NCBI GenBank assembly: GCA_036924285.1 | Contig: JAYKYS010000001.1 | Location: 29,077,501-29,141,500, forward strand | Length of the DNA: 64,000 nucleotides | Reading direction: 5' to 3' | From: Asterella californica | Lineage: Eukaryota > Streptophyta > Marchantiopsida > Marchantiales > Aytoniaceae | Shown here: one piece after another, positions 1 to 14,100 of the stretch | Layout of the letters: every line of letters begins with the position of its first letter | Numbering within the stretch: the first letter of the stretch is position 1 | Made by a program: the position numbers and the translations under genes | Notes under the pieces: generated by a model | The model's database searches: none | What the model was told of the DNA's origin: nothing | The model's input: the letters and a program-made list of their open reading frames with translations, nothing else

Positions 1-270
1 AGAAAAGGATAAGCAGAAGAAACGGGGTCTGATTGGTCCAGTCTGATTGGTGAGGAGAAGTGAACGGAGAACGAATCTACAGATTAAATTAAGTACTATG
101 TAAACTTACTTGAAGTTGTATTAATACTTACAACTAATCGAATAGATTAAATTTAGTATACGTTGATATGTAGACGAAAAGCATGTTGCAGAGAATAGTA
201 CCACATCTCACGTTGCAGTAAAATTATTTATAAATCATCCACTGATTACACATGTACACATACAGCAATC

Positions 271-434
271 TGGAACAGTGGCTTTAACTCTAATCTGTTT
301 AGAGAGGTGTATATATTAACAAGTCGTTACCAGACCAAGCAAAGATAACAACAATATGGAACAGTGACTTTAACTATAATCTGTTTAGAGAGGTGTATAT
401 ACTAACAAGTAGTGACCAGACCAAGCAAAGATAT
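271..434. repeat. 86-bp tandem duplication, two copies
   Basis: Two adjacent copies start at 271 and 357, each opening with TGGAACAGTG and ending with ACCAGACCAAGCAAAGATA. They differ at a handful of positions. No coding content is visible. Confidence 0.85.
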
Positions 435-1671
435 CGTGCTATTGGTTCTATTGGAAAATACTTGGTCTGGTGAAAAAGAATGACCTTGAATTCACCTTGA
501 AGTACAATGATCTGGCGATGGTGAGGTGGCTATGCATTCCTTATGAAGAGTACACATCTAAGTTTCGTCTATAAAGACTATATTTGCTGGCTTTTTTGTT
601 CCTCCTTCTTCATCATGCACGTTTGCTTGTGATACTTCCTTGCATCTATTCTACTTCGGATCTAAGAATATTTCGAGATTTTGTGTATCTGTGAATCCCA
701 TATTTCATGACTAAGAATGATCTTCCGAGTAGGATATTTCATAGCATATCCGGTCTTTATTGGTACTTTTTAAGGAAGGGAGGTGAAGAACATTCCATAT
801 TTATTTCCCGGGGTTTCTCCCCCTCCCTTTCCTTCTGAATCCGAACTGCAGCAATGCAGCAATACATCTGGAATCTGGATTCTCGTAACCTCCCCCAATC
901 GCAATCATCAGATTCTCGACGCCATCTGTGTCTCTTCCTTCCGGCTACCCTCTGGCGTGAGTGCTGGAAGCATTGGTGTTGCTTTGCCCTCCTGGCATTC
1001 CAAACATTCTTCGACTTCAACAGTCCTGGTTTTCAGCTCTGCTCCCAGTTCGCCTTCTTTTGACCCCTTCACTTTCCCGACCTCGAAACAAAGTCCGCTT
1101 TTTCTCGCTCTTCAGCTAGCAGCAACTGCAGCTCTTCCTCCCTCGTGTTTGTCATCTCGGTTGGAATGCTTACCTCGCTTGTTAGTGGTTAAATTTGGTG
1201 TTCTCTGTTTGGGTGTAGTCATTACTCAATCCTAATCTACTTGCTTGCGAGTTCGGTGTTAAGACTCGTATTCGACATATTATCTGTACTCTGCATGTTA
1301 GTGGTTACTCTCAGGCTTGTTGGCTTCAGTGCTCTCTGCTTGGGCTGCGTTTTCGCAGTGAGGTGGACTGGGGTCTTTTATTACGGCCTTTATTACGGTC
1401 ACATAGTTCGTTCGGGGTGTCTGGCTGTGCCGGTCGAGGGTGCACCTTGCTCCTCTTGTACGCCTTTCTGCCCTTTCTGCCCTTTCTGCCTTCTAATAAA
1501 GTTCTTTGGCGTACCGTCGGCACTTAATAATCTACTTGCGTGCGGCCATCCCTGTTACTCAGTTTGCTATTCATTTTAGTCGGGTAACATTGGCTCATTG
1601 ATCGGCTCCAGGCGCTACTTCTGCCACATGTGGAGGTCCTAACTCCGCCTCCTTCTCCCTGAATACACCAT

Positions 1672-1698
1672 ACCAACTTACCATTTTGGTAAGTTGGT
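1672..1698. repeat. Perfect 12-bp inverted repeat (palindrome)
   Basis: The arms ACCAACTTACCA and TGGTAAGTTGGT flank a 3-base loop. It lies 20 bases before a second, longer perfect inverted repeat. The function is unknown: a small foldback element or a hairpin-forming transcript are both possible. Confidence 0.85.
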
Positions 1699-1718
1699 AA
1701 CCACACCGTTTTCAACTT

Positions 1719-1762
1719 CATAAAGTTCTTCGGGGTGTGCTGCCACCCCGAAGAACTTTATG
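1719..1762. repeat. Perfect 19-bp inverted repeat
   Basis: The left arm CATAAAGTTCTTCGGGGTG is followed by a 6-base loop (TGCTGC) and its exact reverse complement. A related partial sequence (TAAAGTTCTTTGGCG) occurs near 1498. The perfect pairing suggests a recent foldback or a selected hairpin. No gene context explains it. Confidence 0.9.
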
Positions 1763-4700
1763 GAAAGAAAAAGGAAGAATGGGGAGAGATAGATTCTGAA
1801 CTGTAATCGGCGTAGATCTCCAATGAATCTTTTACGCTCAGACGACAAAGATAGTAACCAGCTTTGACAACGCAGGTGCCCGAAAGTCCAGAGTCCACAG
1901 TTATCGTTGACATACGGTTTTAGAAAACGGTGGGATTCTGTGGGAGTCTGGATTCTGGACGTGTGCGTGTGTTGGGAACCCGATAATGGGATGGGCCGCT
2001 TTCGATAACGCCATACACACCTGAGAGAAAAGGGAAAAGGGAGCTGGACATGGTTGGTTACCGGCAGGCCCAGCCCAGGTTTTTCCTGTTTATATGTAAT
2101 TCGCCGGCGGTTTTGACAATTCACCGGCGATTTTTAGCCAATTTCGAGTATTTTTTCACTTTTTGGGTTGCTTTGAAACAGAAATTACCCGACGCATTCT
2201 CTACTTTCCTGCACTTTTAGAAAAGTTTCCGGGGAACATTACACGGGATGCCGGATCTAGGCTGGCGCTGGTTACAGTGCTAGCCTGTGGGGCCATCCAA
2301 ACATGACTTCCGCCCACTCTTGGCCCCGAAAATACCCTTCAGCTTCAACGCATGAATATATATTCTCACGGGAGTTTTGACTGCAGTTGCTATGCTGCGT
2401 CACTCAGTCCGTGCAGAACTTAATTAGATTAGTGTGTGTTCAGAAAAGAACTGTTTTACCTCTTTTAACTGCATATTTATGTTAATGCATCTTTTCATGA
2501 TTAAAAAACAGGGTATTTCAGGCCATTAGGTTGTACATGTAGCTAATCTAATCTACTACTAATCAAAGAGAAGAAGAAAGAATAGCAGATCTAGAACGCC
2601 ATTTCATGTCTTTCTTTCGGATGACTGTGGAAAGCTTGAGCAGTCTTATTGGTCAAAGTGAATGAAAGAATGATGAGGTGAGAACATTGCTCCACTCCTT
2701 GTCTCCATCGATCTCCAGAAGAATCTAGCTTCAGCCACTCTTCTTTAGATCTACATTTCTTGAACATAATACCTGCCACTACAGTTACTGTAGCTCTTTA
2801 TGAGTCGACGTACATATTATCCTCTCTTTCGTTTCGTCTGTAATCCGTTTGTCATTCTTTCCTTTCTATGTATTTTAATGCGTTATGGTTTCTCTCGTCC
2901 ACATGAATTTAAATATACATACAACATGGACTTTTGGCTCAGGGAGGGAAGAGGACAAGCGGATTATATACACTAAAAATCTTGACTTCGTATTGCTTAT
3001 CACCTCGGTAAGCACTGTAATTTCAGTTATGTGAATATAAACATATTTTAGGAACTGATGCAGTCAAAGAAAGAAAAGAAATGCTCAGTAAGGAAGATTA
3101 GATAGTACTATTCTAAGCTTGCATAATCTTTCCCAATGAGTTCCGTGCGTTCTCGTAAAATTTCTATTAATATACATAATATTTTCATGTGAAAATCATA
3201 TGTACATGCATTGGCTATATGACACATAAAACATTTAGCACAGTGGTTGGTGCTTGCGTTAAGATTCAAGACTTCATGAGTACAAAATCTAATATGCCTC
3301 TCAGGAGTTATTTTCTCTCCTCTGTACAGCAGAAACAGAACAGTAATGAATCCAAACGAGTGAAGATTTTTTAATAAGATGTAATAAATAAAAAAGAATT
3401 ATTGAGAAAAAATTAAAATTTAAAAAAGATAAACTAAGAATTAAAATATATTTAGAGTACTCTAGAATAATATCTAATTTATTGTTAAAATAAAGTACTA
3501 TATCTGAAAATAAAATCATTCTAATACATGAAGTGAACCGGGCTGAGGTGATTATATATACACGCTTTTGAATGATATGCATCCAAAACGTCCTTCGTTG
3601 CTACGTGGACCAAGAAAATGATAAACATGAAGCAAAGAACACGATTACATTTTCTGAGTCGTTCGTGCTCATCATTGTATGCTACTTGCACTAGAGGAGA
3701 TGACAGTGGGGGTAATTTTTCTTTTGTATTTTTTTTTTCTTCTTTGCTTGCATTTCTTGTATGATAATCCTTTTGTTGAAGACATAAAATGTAGATGAGA
3801 GACTCATATTTTAATTACATACTCTAAAGGATATTGCAGTGGTCACTGCACTTATCTCTCTGCAATTCGGATTACGGTTAAAGTCCATTCGTGTTTTAGA
3901 AGGATGTCATCATCAGGGCTTTTCGCAGCAGCGGAATAACTGACGCACGTATATGCTTATATGATTTAACGTCAGAAGGAATTAGAAACATCGATTGCTA
4001 GATCCTCGACCACAATGAGAGAAAACAGCGATAGTTTTCTTCGTAGATACGTAAAGCTGCACATCATGTTCTTCATTGTTGACTTCGCATCGATGAGTCA
4101 CAAAGACAAGAGTCACTTGGCTTGGAAGTCAGGAGTCACTCAAGGTGATAACATTGAAATCCTAAGTCCTCACAATAGATTACAAGATGATAAACAGTAC
4201 GATGCGTGTAGGATGCATGCATCACAGCAAACTTCCGCGTGATATCTCACTTGACACACACCTGACACACGCCATGCACACTTCACTCGAAACTGCAGAA
4301 GCAATGCGGAGAAAGAGGCGAGTAAAAACAAAACTGTGGAAAAATATCTTTGGTGTATTGTGAACTATCGTGAGCATCTCAGTTAGCCATCGAATTTATT
4401 CTTCTTATTGACAAATAATAATATTTTATTTTTGAGATCATACACGACCTTAATCGTTCAATTATGTTCACGAATTGTCCATCTAACTTATTCTTCTTAA
4501 AGAACACCTATCACAGTATATCTTCTGCGAGGATGTATATTCTGTTATATGGTTAGATATAGCAAAAGAAAGCACTCTCATGTCTCACCAACTTGCTTGC
4601 TTATTTGCTTATTCACCTCACTCTTCCAAGTTCAGTTGATGTCATTATATTGCTGGTGTAAGTTTTTATAAACTGCACTTCGCTTCAATTTTATAGATGC

Positions 4701-5285
4701 GGACGGGCTCTATTTTTGCCATGTTGTAATATATTATCTTTTGGATCTTTTTGGTCTGATTTGTTCAGGTTAGATTTTCAGGTCTTTATTCATGTGAAAC
4801 ATCAAGCACCCTTTTAGAAATTGAGAAGCACCTCTCTAGAATAGCCAGGAAAGATTCGAGCTTCCGTGGCCATGTTTCCAGAAGTAGTGTACTACCAGTA
4901 CGTCACATAACTGTATAGATATAAATAGACATTAGAAGTTTATATATAGAGTCTACTACCGCGTTGGTTATTTCTGAAAACAATTGAGAAACAAACAAGA
5001 AATAAAAAGCACGTACATCACCCACTAGTAGAATTATTTTAGGTGTGGTAGCTTTGTGTAAAAGAATATAAAATAACTAACCTTCATCTGAACTAAAATT
5101 AACAAATGTCTTCTTCAATCAGCAGAAAGAAAAAGTATCATGACCTCACTCTTGTCTTTTTCTGCAATATTGATCCCAAAGTTGATCTAGCATGCTTATT
5201 GAACTTACCTTGCAATGTGTAAGAGCGGAGAGGTGAAATTCTTTACGGGTTGAGCTTTCGATGGAGGAGGTAAATATACAGGTGG

Positions 5286-5335
5286 TTAATTTAGTACCTA
5301 ACCCTTCCGGCAGAAAAGGTTAGGTATTAAATTAA
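5286..5335. repeat. 21-bp inverted repeat, two mismatches
   Basis: The left arm (5286-5306, beginning TTAATTTAGTACC) pairs with the right arm (5315-5335) around an 8-base GC-rich loop. It looks like the remnant of a small foldback element in AT-rich DNA. Confidence 0.75.
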
Positions 5336-6224
5336 CTTTAGTTTATATTAATGTAAAAATGACTATGAAGTCTCGGTCTTATACCTTCTGAAGCGCGACA
5401 CCTTGGTCGAGACTTATGGGTTATCTCTTACTCTCCTTGTCTTTCCAGGCATGGGTAACAGATAACTTATATAAAATATTTTAATTCTTTACATATTTTT
5501 TACTTAACATATATATATATTCCTAGTAACATGAAACGAGCAAAAGTTCCCCCGGAGTTCATCCAGCATGCATATTTAGTTTAGATGTCCAGGAAAAAAG
5601 AGTTCTCAATTCTTGTCTGGGAAAGATAACAGAAGACACTTAAAGCATTTCCAACGCGAGTTTTTAAAGGCTCCCCTAACCAGTTAGAGAGCCAGTTAAG
5701 GGAAAATCTTCCCACCGCTGATCTTTATACTAGGATAAAGATCACTAGTTTTTAATTTGCAGAATTCTTTAAAAATTATCGTGATTTCTTAACTTAAAGA
5801 TTATACTTTAGTTCCATATCAAAACGTTTGAGTAACAGTTTTTGATAGTTTTGAAAAAGTTTGAGTTTCTGATATTCTTTAGAGATTCAATTAAGAATTG
5901 CAGTGAGGAAATTTCTCTCTTAAAGATCAAAATATTGCACTCTTCATCTGGAAATTCGAGATAAGGAAATCTTTATCTCTATATGGGTGGAGATTTTCTT
6001 ACAACGAGAACCCTCACTATTTCGGGCATCAGGGAGGGTAAAATATTTCGGATTTGAGATTTCACTAATGGGCCGTAGGTGGTAAGAATTCTAAATTTCA
6101 AATTCTAGAACGATCTTACCGTTTTCGTAAGCTTACGTTTTGGAGTGAGTTTCTGTTTTTGGACGCTATTACACTAAGCATATAATGAGTTCCATGATTC
6201 AAGACCACGATAATATCTTCCTGA

Positions 6225-6304
6225 GGCCTTGTACATTTGACTGCTGAGCGTTTTCTGATAACGCGGCCTTGTATATATGACTGTTGAGCGTTTTATGTTA
6301 TCAG
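6225..6304. repeat. 40-bp direct tandem duplication
   Basis: Two adjacent copies start at 6225 and 6265, sharing GGCCTTGTA, then TGACTG and TTGAGCGTTTT-like blocks, with several substitutions between them. Confidence 0.7.
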
Positions 6305-9300
6305 AATATACTTATATTGACATGAAGAAATAAATTTATTCTAACGGTTAAATGATAACACTGTCGAGAGGTGTGAACAAAACCCAAAAAAAGCCATAAG
6401 CGAAGCGTAGACTCACACACTGCAGAAAGCATAACTGAGAGAGCTTACTATCGAGAATTCATCCTTTCATCCTTTCATTCACACATTAACATTCTCTAAC
6501 TTGTCTGCTAAGAAGTGTTAGGGAATAAATTAATTAAAAGCCATCTGGCCTTCTAAGTACATGGGTGAATATCCGAGTTAGAGAGAATTAAAATAAAAAC
6601 AATGAGTGAGATTCTAAATCTAAAATGTTTTACGTCCGATGTGTAAGAAACTAAACTTGAACTTGTGGAGTGAAAAGCTGAAAGTTTCTGCTGAAGCAAG
6701 ACCTAAAAGAATCTCGTTTTTGATGGTTGTCTCTTGAGTATTGAGACATCATATCCTTTTCCTCAAGGAGAAAAACGAACGTACGTGTTACATGAGATTG
6801 AGCTCCAGATACTCACGTACTAACAACTTTCCTACAGCATTTTCTTTTGAATTCTTTCGTTCTCTTTTCTTCTAAACATGACAGAATATGACCATGTCTA
6901 ATAAGGACAATACGTGATGACGTGATCTTCAGAAGGGAGTAATAGAGGTGTGAAACTTAGAACCTTTCATTAAGATTCCTTTGTTCGCGGTTGGACTTAC
7001 GACTTCTGCCGAACCGCTGCGGGCGTTTCCTGTAGACATTTCGGGAGGTGTTTGCAAGAAACAGTCACAGTTATTCGTTATTCACTCGTGAATGGTGGTA
7101 GTAAGAAAGTGAGTATTCAAGATATGGATGGTGAGTGTACGAGGTAGAAAATAATTAATAGAGAAATTGTTTTGTTTACACAAAATCTCATCTTATTGTG
7201 AACCGCATCTTATTACCTGATTGCTTTTTACGGCCTTTTTCGTGTAAACTGTAGAGGAATCTTTGGTATTAACTTTGACACTCCAAAAAACTTGTCGAAT
7301 GTCAATGTTCATTTCGATGTGAGTTAATAGCTGACCGGAACGAACCGACCGACTCGCGTGGGGTGTAAGGTAAGTATACAGTAGTTGAGAACTTGAGAGC
7401 CAAGCATTGAGTTGGTGGGCTTTTTAGGTGAGGCCCTGCCCTTTTCGTATCCCACGGTCACAGAAATTCTCTCCTCCTTTCTGTCGGAGGACAGAATTCC
7501 TGTACGGTTTCGTCCCCTGTTCACGTGAAAACAAGTTAGCTAAATTCCTGTAATGTTTACTTTCATGGCTAACGGTCGCTAACACCTAAGAAATCCTGCT
7601 CTGGTTCTTCACGAAACCGGGCTGACAGAAAAGGAGGAAATTGGCGTACGTTTAGGAAGTTAAAATTATCGCCGTCGACTAGCTTCTTCATTTGCTGTTA
7701 TGTGGATCACTTGCAGCTTTGTGAATTTCTTGGGTAGAGTTTACATTTTGAAGCATGCATATTCACCTCTTCGAAGATGGAAGACCTCAGCATTTAACAT
7801 TAATTTATTACTTCACTTTTTCACTTGGAAGATTTAGATATAGTAAATTTATATTTTAAATGGTTTAATGTCTACTTGGTGATACTGTATCGTTGTTGTA
7901 ATTTCAGAAGCGGGTTTTTGGAACCGTAGCTCCATTGATTATGTCCGGAGAATCTGCATCTTTGTCTTTCGTTAACAGTGATCATAAATTTCAATTTTCT
8001 AAATAATTTATTTATAATGTACATGTAATATTCACATATATTATAATATCACAAAGCGAATAGTCTTCTCTTGTGTCCCACCATGACCAGAGCTAATCCA
8101 CTTTTTCATTTTCCCAATCTTACCGCACAGACTCCTCTTCCCCCTCTAGGTTCGCCATGGTACTTTGGATTTATAGTTACTCTCGTGATGAAAGATCATT
8201 TGAACCTAATTCTCTATATATTATTCAATGTTTTATTATTAAAAATAAAATAAAAAACATGTAAAAGCTTTAATTTATGAACAAACCTTTCACTGAATTA
8301 ATTCGTCAAGGTCGGGATTATATAGTGGAACTGGAGCGCCTCCGTACATTTCACTTATGGTTTTAGTTTGTACGTCTTGTGTGGGCGTGCCTCCATGGCT
8401 CCCAATACCACCAGTCCGCATACAATGTTTAAACGGTAATCAAGATGCGACCCAGTTCTCATCACTGCATATTGATAACCTATTCCTCTTCTTTACATAT
8501 CTTAATGAAGGCAAAGGAACAGTTTCCTGTATTTCTCTTATTTTCTCTTTTTCTAACCTAGAATTCGGAGTAGGTTGCAACCAGTAACACAGCAGAATCG
8601 TCACTCGGATTTGATGTTTGTCCATTTATATTTCCTCCCTGCAGCAGTCGCTTTGGATGCATACTTGAAATGAATGGAATGAATGAATTGAGCTTGCTTG
8701 TCCACATTTTTCATCTTCATTTGCTTATTCACATCTTCCATATGAAGATAGAAGAGAGCAACATATTCAATTATTATCCAACTCTTTTTGACAAAAAGTC
8801 CGGTTCTCTATTTGATACCAGACCCTTACCCTTGTACTTTCAGAAGAGTGTGCTACTATTTAACCACTTGCAAAAAGTTGCTATTGAATTTTTCATATTA
8901 GCTTAGTCTAGGATTTATACGTAACACTTACATATATTTTGATAACAGAAAGAAAAATAAATTCTCCAAAGGCGAGTCGAGATGCTTAATTGTTTGTAGC
9001 AAACTTTCATACATGTAAGTTTGCTACGTAGTGCCATCTACTCTACAAAATCTTCCTAGCAGCCTGCTTGTGGAATCGGACGTTTCACAAAGCAAATTGC
9101 TTCCAAATTCTTTTAATCAGAAGCTGAAGGAAAGAGAGGGACCAAAGTGTACAGGTTCATAATATTGCAAGGCATGAATTTATGTACTGCATGTGATGTT
9201 ATCATAACTTATATAGTTTATTATCTTCATGCCATAATGCTCTTCCTTTAGTGGTTGAGTTTGTCCGGACCTTTCTGTTTGCACTCAGACACAGTTCAGG

Positions 9301-10560
9301 TCTGGGAATTCAAGCCTTCACGGCGTTTCCAAGCTTGCAGTTTTGGATTCACGAGATGCCCGGACAAAAAGAGAGTGTCATTCAATTATTATGAGATGAG
9401 TACAAAATATGAATCACAAAGCGCACACCTCAATCAGTACACTGCTACCACCGAAGGTTGTGAATGCCAGACTCATATAATGTACGTAAAAGTGCAGGCC
9501 CTTCATATGAACATTTTTGAGTCAGAATCGTTGTGATAAAGCTTTCACTTCAACTTCCCTTTTGTTTGTTTGATTGATTTGTTCCACTTCAACTTAACTC
9601 CGCTCTTGAGATATACTCGACATGGACATTCTGTTACAGTACTCCGTTTGCATGGAAGTCGTTCTCACGATATAACTGTGAGGAGAACATTCCCCATGAA
9701 CTCTGTGGAGTCCATCATAACTTTTCTACTGTAAGGGTTCAAAGTTCAAACCAAACTGCTTCTTCAGTAAGAAAGTCCTTGCCTTGCCTTGCCCAACTCC
9801 TCGATGACACTTTCTGGTCGTTGACCAAGTACAGGAACTCACAGAGATGGTGTTTCGTTGAGTCTATTCGAGTTGGAACGAGATGTTCAAGGCGTTTGAC
9901 TATTCAAGACACTGCGATCTTGATTTGTATTGTGGGGATTGTACTGTTACCTGGCCTCAACAGAAAATGGCCAAGGAACGACAAACTCTACTACTGTTTC
10001 AATGTTCCACTATGTGGGAACAACCGTTCCTAAGCTTCCACTAGTACTGTTAATGAGAAAAGTCATAATCGTCAGTCAGTCGTGTATTTCCTTGATCCAC
10101 TCTTTTGGCTCTTACACCATACGAACATAAACCGTAAGTTCGAGTTTGGTTACTACCTAGCGACTTGCTTCGACTGGAATCATAATGATTTACGATAATC
10201 TAGATCACCGTGCATGAGTTTGTAGTCTGTCTTTTTAGTTCTACTCCACACATGTTCATTCTATCAGAGAACGAAAGACGAGAGTAGATCACGTAAACTT
10301 GGGTTTCAGATCTAGATGGTAACAAAAAAAATGGACAACGTTCACACACACAGACGAGGAGAGAGAGTCTATGTGATATGCATAGTTATAACGGAAATTG
10401 TAAACAATGTCACTAAAGAAGCATTCTGTACTAGGAAAATGCTGCCGGAGTATCAATAAGATGCTGCTAATTTCAGTGTTGTCGCTAAGGAGGTTTACTC
10501 CGCTTCTAATCAGCATTTCTTGTACAATGAATCAAACTGAAAGCTCTAGTACCACCCAGT

Positions 10561-10838
10561 AGTACAAGCTCTTGAAACTACGTGGAACATGTACATACAC
10601 AGTTAGTATACTTAGGGCACAACTAAGTTACGAGGAATCAACCCGTAATGTGTTTTAGTCTCTCTATATATTGAGAAGTGGCGCTGTCTCTAGGTTAGTT
10701 CCTTTGGTGATATTTCTCTTCCTTCTTTTTTTCCTCTTGTGAGAAGGCTGCGAGAGTCTCTTTCCTCGTTGGAAGCTTTTTCTCCCTTGTTGGAGTGGTG
10801 CTATGAGTGTTGCGTTCTTGCTGCCATACATCATAACA
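10561..10838 (+). repeat. 5' LTR of the copia element
   Basis: It matches the 3' LTR from AGTACAAGCTCTTGAA through the TATATATTGAGAAG promoter-like segment to the terminal CATCATAACA. The outermost ~13 bases expected from the 3' LTR (TGTTGATATACGT) are not conserved at 10548-10560, so the left edge is eroded or replaced. Confidence 0.9.
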
Positions 10839-10850
10839 TGGTATCAGAGC
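10839..10850 (+). other. Primer-binding site, copia element
   Basis: TGGTATCAGAGC directly follows the LTR end. It is the standard plant retrotransposon PBS complementary to the 3' end of initiator tRNA-Met. Confidence 0.9.
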
Positions 10851-11195
10851 TTGAGTGAAGGAATTAGAGATTGAAGACATACAGAGGATTGAGATTGCAA
10901 GTGGAGGTGCTGCATTTCTGCGCATGGAGATTCTCTGGAGGCTAAAACTCTAATAGACGTCCTTGCTGTTTGGAGCTACTTTTGAAAGTCCATACATCAT
11001 TTTTCTGACACAGCAAGGAGTGACAACATTGATGACAGGTTCTGAACTTTTGAATTGTTCCTCTGCTGTGTTTGTTGTGCGTTTTTTATAGTTCGAGTCA
11101 GTCAACGAGCTTGACTGTATTTTTTAGAGTCTTTCACTCATTTTAGTCAAAATTGACGTAATCATCTTGATAACAAAAAGATAAGTGTACTGATT

Positions 11196-14100
11196 TTGCA
11201 AGGTCTATCAGAGGAATTTTTTCTGGAGAGACAGTTTGGATCACACAAACTTATGACCAGACCTATAACCCTAGAATCAACATGTCTATCACTCTGTGAA
11301 ATTTTGATATGTTCTAAGACACTATTTGTATCTTCATTTTTTTACGTCTATCCCACCATGAGTAACGTAGATACGTTTTCAGCCATTAGTGATGAGCCTT
11401 TAGACAAAAAATACTACTCCATACGGAAGTATCGCATGTCCGTCTTCTTGAAAGATCAAGACCTATTCAGCTTGGTCACAAGGACAGAAGCGAAATCCGT
11501 TAGAGCTGATACAGATCCTGAAGTAGATGCATGGAACAAGCGAGCTTGTCAAGCTGTGCATTATTTTTCTCTGTGTATTCACATTCCATGTTTGGTTACA
11601 TACAATCTGTTGACACACCCAAGGAGGTTTGGGAGGCACTAACTAATGTTTTCTAGACATCTACCAAAGATCATAAGTTACAACTCAAGCACAAACTCTT
11701 GGATGTTAAGAAGGATTAATTGAGCATTACAGACTATGTCTACCAAGTGCGAGGTCTAGTCAAGCAGCATAGGTGTGAAAGTCGAGGATGATCATCTCAT
11801 CCTATACACCATTCTTGGTCTTGGGAAGGAGTACAAACCTTTCGACCTCCATTGCTGTCAGGGATACTTTTCCAAGTTCGATGAGTTTATTCTTAGGTTA
11901 GTGTCAGAAGAGATTCGTCTTTAGGACAATGGTGGTTCTGTCTCATCACAAGAGCAAGCTTTCTTCGGTAGAGATAGAAGACGGAGAAAGAGCTTCGGTG
12001 ACAGAGGTAAGAACAAATTTGATTCTTCTGGTTGAGGTCAGTTCTGTCAGCAGCAACAGAATCTTTGACTTGACTAACAACAACAACAAGCTAAAGCAGC
12101 AGTTCTGTGCATATTGCAAAGCCAAAGGTCATGTGATCAAGACTTGCTAAGAGACAAGCAGACACTAGGTCTGGCAAGCTTCCACAACAGAACTATGTGT
12201 CCACGGAAGAACCTTTTTCAGATGGCAGTCTTCTAACGATGGCACATGTCATGGATTGCATGAGCAAACCTGCTGATGAGTGGTTTATTGATTCTGGAGC
12301 TTCGAATCACATGACCGCACATAATGAATGGTTCTGCCAGAAAGAGCCACTAAAGACACCAACAATAGTTTATGCTGATGATGATACCCAACACAACATT
12401 ACACATATGGGTACAGTTCCTCTATCTATTGCATCTTCAAACATTTCTGCTCTAAGAGATGTACTATATGTGCCCAACATTACTAGGAATCTAGTTTCAG
12501 TAGGTCAGATGGTGGAGCAGGGTTATCAAGTTCGATTCAACATCAAGGGATGTCTTGTTGAAACTAGTGGTAACAATGTAGTGGTCAGAGGATCCAGACT
12601 AGGAAGGCAGTTCAAATTGGATGTTGTTCAGCCTCAACTTCAAGCTGCAATGTTTGTTCATACTTCTGGAGTCTCAGATTTAGGGATGTGACATAAGAGA
12701 GTAGACCATATGACTATCAACGGTTGAAGATCTTATCTACATCAGAGTTAGTTACAGGTCTTCTTTAGTTCACATCTTCTATCTCATCTCAGATTTGTGA
12801 AGCTTGTTAGTTTGGCAAGCAGGCTAGGCAGTCATTTTGCCATCAGAGCACTATAGCCTCCAAGGTGTTAGAGTTGATACATTATGATGTATGGACTCTA
12901 TCTCAAGCAAGCTTGAATGTTTCTCAGTACTTCGGCTAGTTCATAGATGACTTCTCGTGATTTACTTAGGTCTACTTCCTCAAGGTCAAGTCAGACGTCT
13001 TTACTATGTTCAAATCATTCAAGACTCTAGTTGAGAAACAATATAAAGTTTGCATCCTACGACTCCGTTCAGATGGAGGAGGCGAGTTCATCTCTCGTCA
13101 CTTTGATACTTTTTGCAAGAGCATGGGATCAAGAGAGAGGTCACGTGCAACTACAATCCGCAACAGAACAGTGTAGCAGAGAGGAAGAACATACACATTG
13201 CAGAGTCAGCACGTGCGATGCTAAATGAGAAGTCTATGCTTAAGTGTTATTGGACGGAAGCTGTTGCCTGTGCTGTCTACCTCATGAACCGTGCACCAAC
13301 TGCAGCAATACATAAGAAGACCCCTTACGAGGTATTGGTAGGCAAGAAACCAGACCTCTCAAGTCTCAAAATGTTTGGTTCTATATGTTTCGTACATGTA
13401 CCAGATGAAAGCCGTAGCAAGCTAGATCCATGAGAAGTGTATCTTCTTAGGCTATGCTTCTGATACGAAGGGATATATGTGTTATATCTCAACTTCGAGG
13501 AGACTGCTAATCAGTAGAGATGTTGTTTTTGATGAGTTGTTATCCTGGTATGAAGCTACATTAGGGGTTCTGTTGCTGTTTCACCTGTTCTATCCTCTAT
13601 CCAACTAGTTCAAGTTGGTTCTACAACAACTCAAGCCACTAGTTCAGGTAGTGATAGTGTTGTATTTCATCCAATGTGCATGAGGGCTCCTTGGTCTAGC
13701 CAAGTCTCGACAGCTGCTATACCTACGGTGCAGGTCCCTCCACTTGTTGTTCAACCTACACAGGTTGCACATTCCAACAGCTCTCCAGTGCTGCAGCAGA
13801 TGATCAATGAGCAATGTACTGTAGATATTGTGCATGCTTTTGACGACCACGTCAGCAGCTCTCAGTAATATCAGGGATCTGAAGCTGGACCATCAGGTCA
13901 ATCTGATCTGCGGAGGTCCACCAGAGTGAGACATCATGTCCAACATTTTCAATGTGAATGTTTCTTGGCTGAACACCATACCTACATGGTGAATATCATA
14001 CATGAGCAGGAACCAAATTCTCTTGAGGGGACGATGCATCAGGCAGAATGGATGCAAGTCATGCAAGTTGAGCTTTCAGCTCTGCAACATCAGCAGACTT

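Larger units (their letters stand above)
1..10547. other. AT-rich intergenic region
   Basis: I see no gene I can support in this stretch. Open frames here are short, lack family motifs and overlap on both strands. The 750-1560 part is CT-rich and could be a promoter or leader, but has no convincing coding frame; it also holds a short CCCTTTCTG tandem near 1466-1490. The remainder is AT-rich, with the palindromes and tandem duplications listed separately. No tRNA-like T-arm with a matching stem was found on either strand. Confidence 0.6.

Noticed and set aside
783..1235. 150-aa plus-strand open frame in CT-rich sequence
   Set aside because: Composition-driven (Ser/Pro/Leu-rich), with overlapping open frames on both strands and no motif.
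1678..2124. 148-aa minus-strand open frame
   Set aside because: It runs through both palindromes and shows no domain; likely chance.
5225..5245. GAGAGGTGAAATTCT, resembling a conserved 18S rRNA segment
   Set aside because: Only about 14 bases match; the flanking sequence does not follow 18S rRNA, so it is chance.
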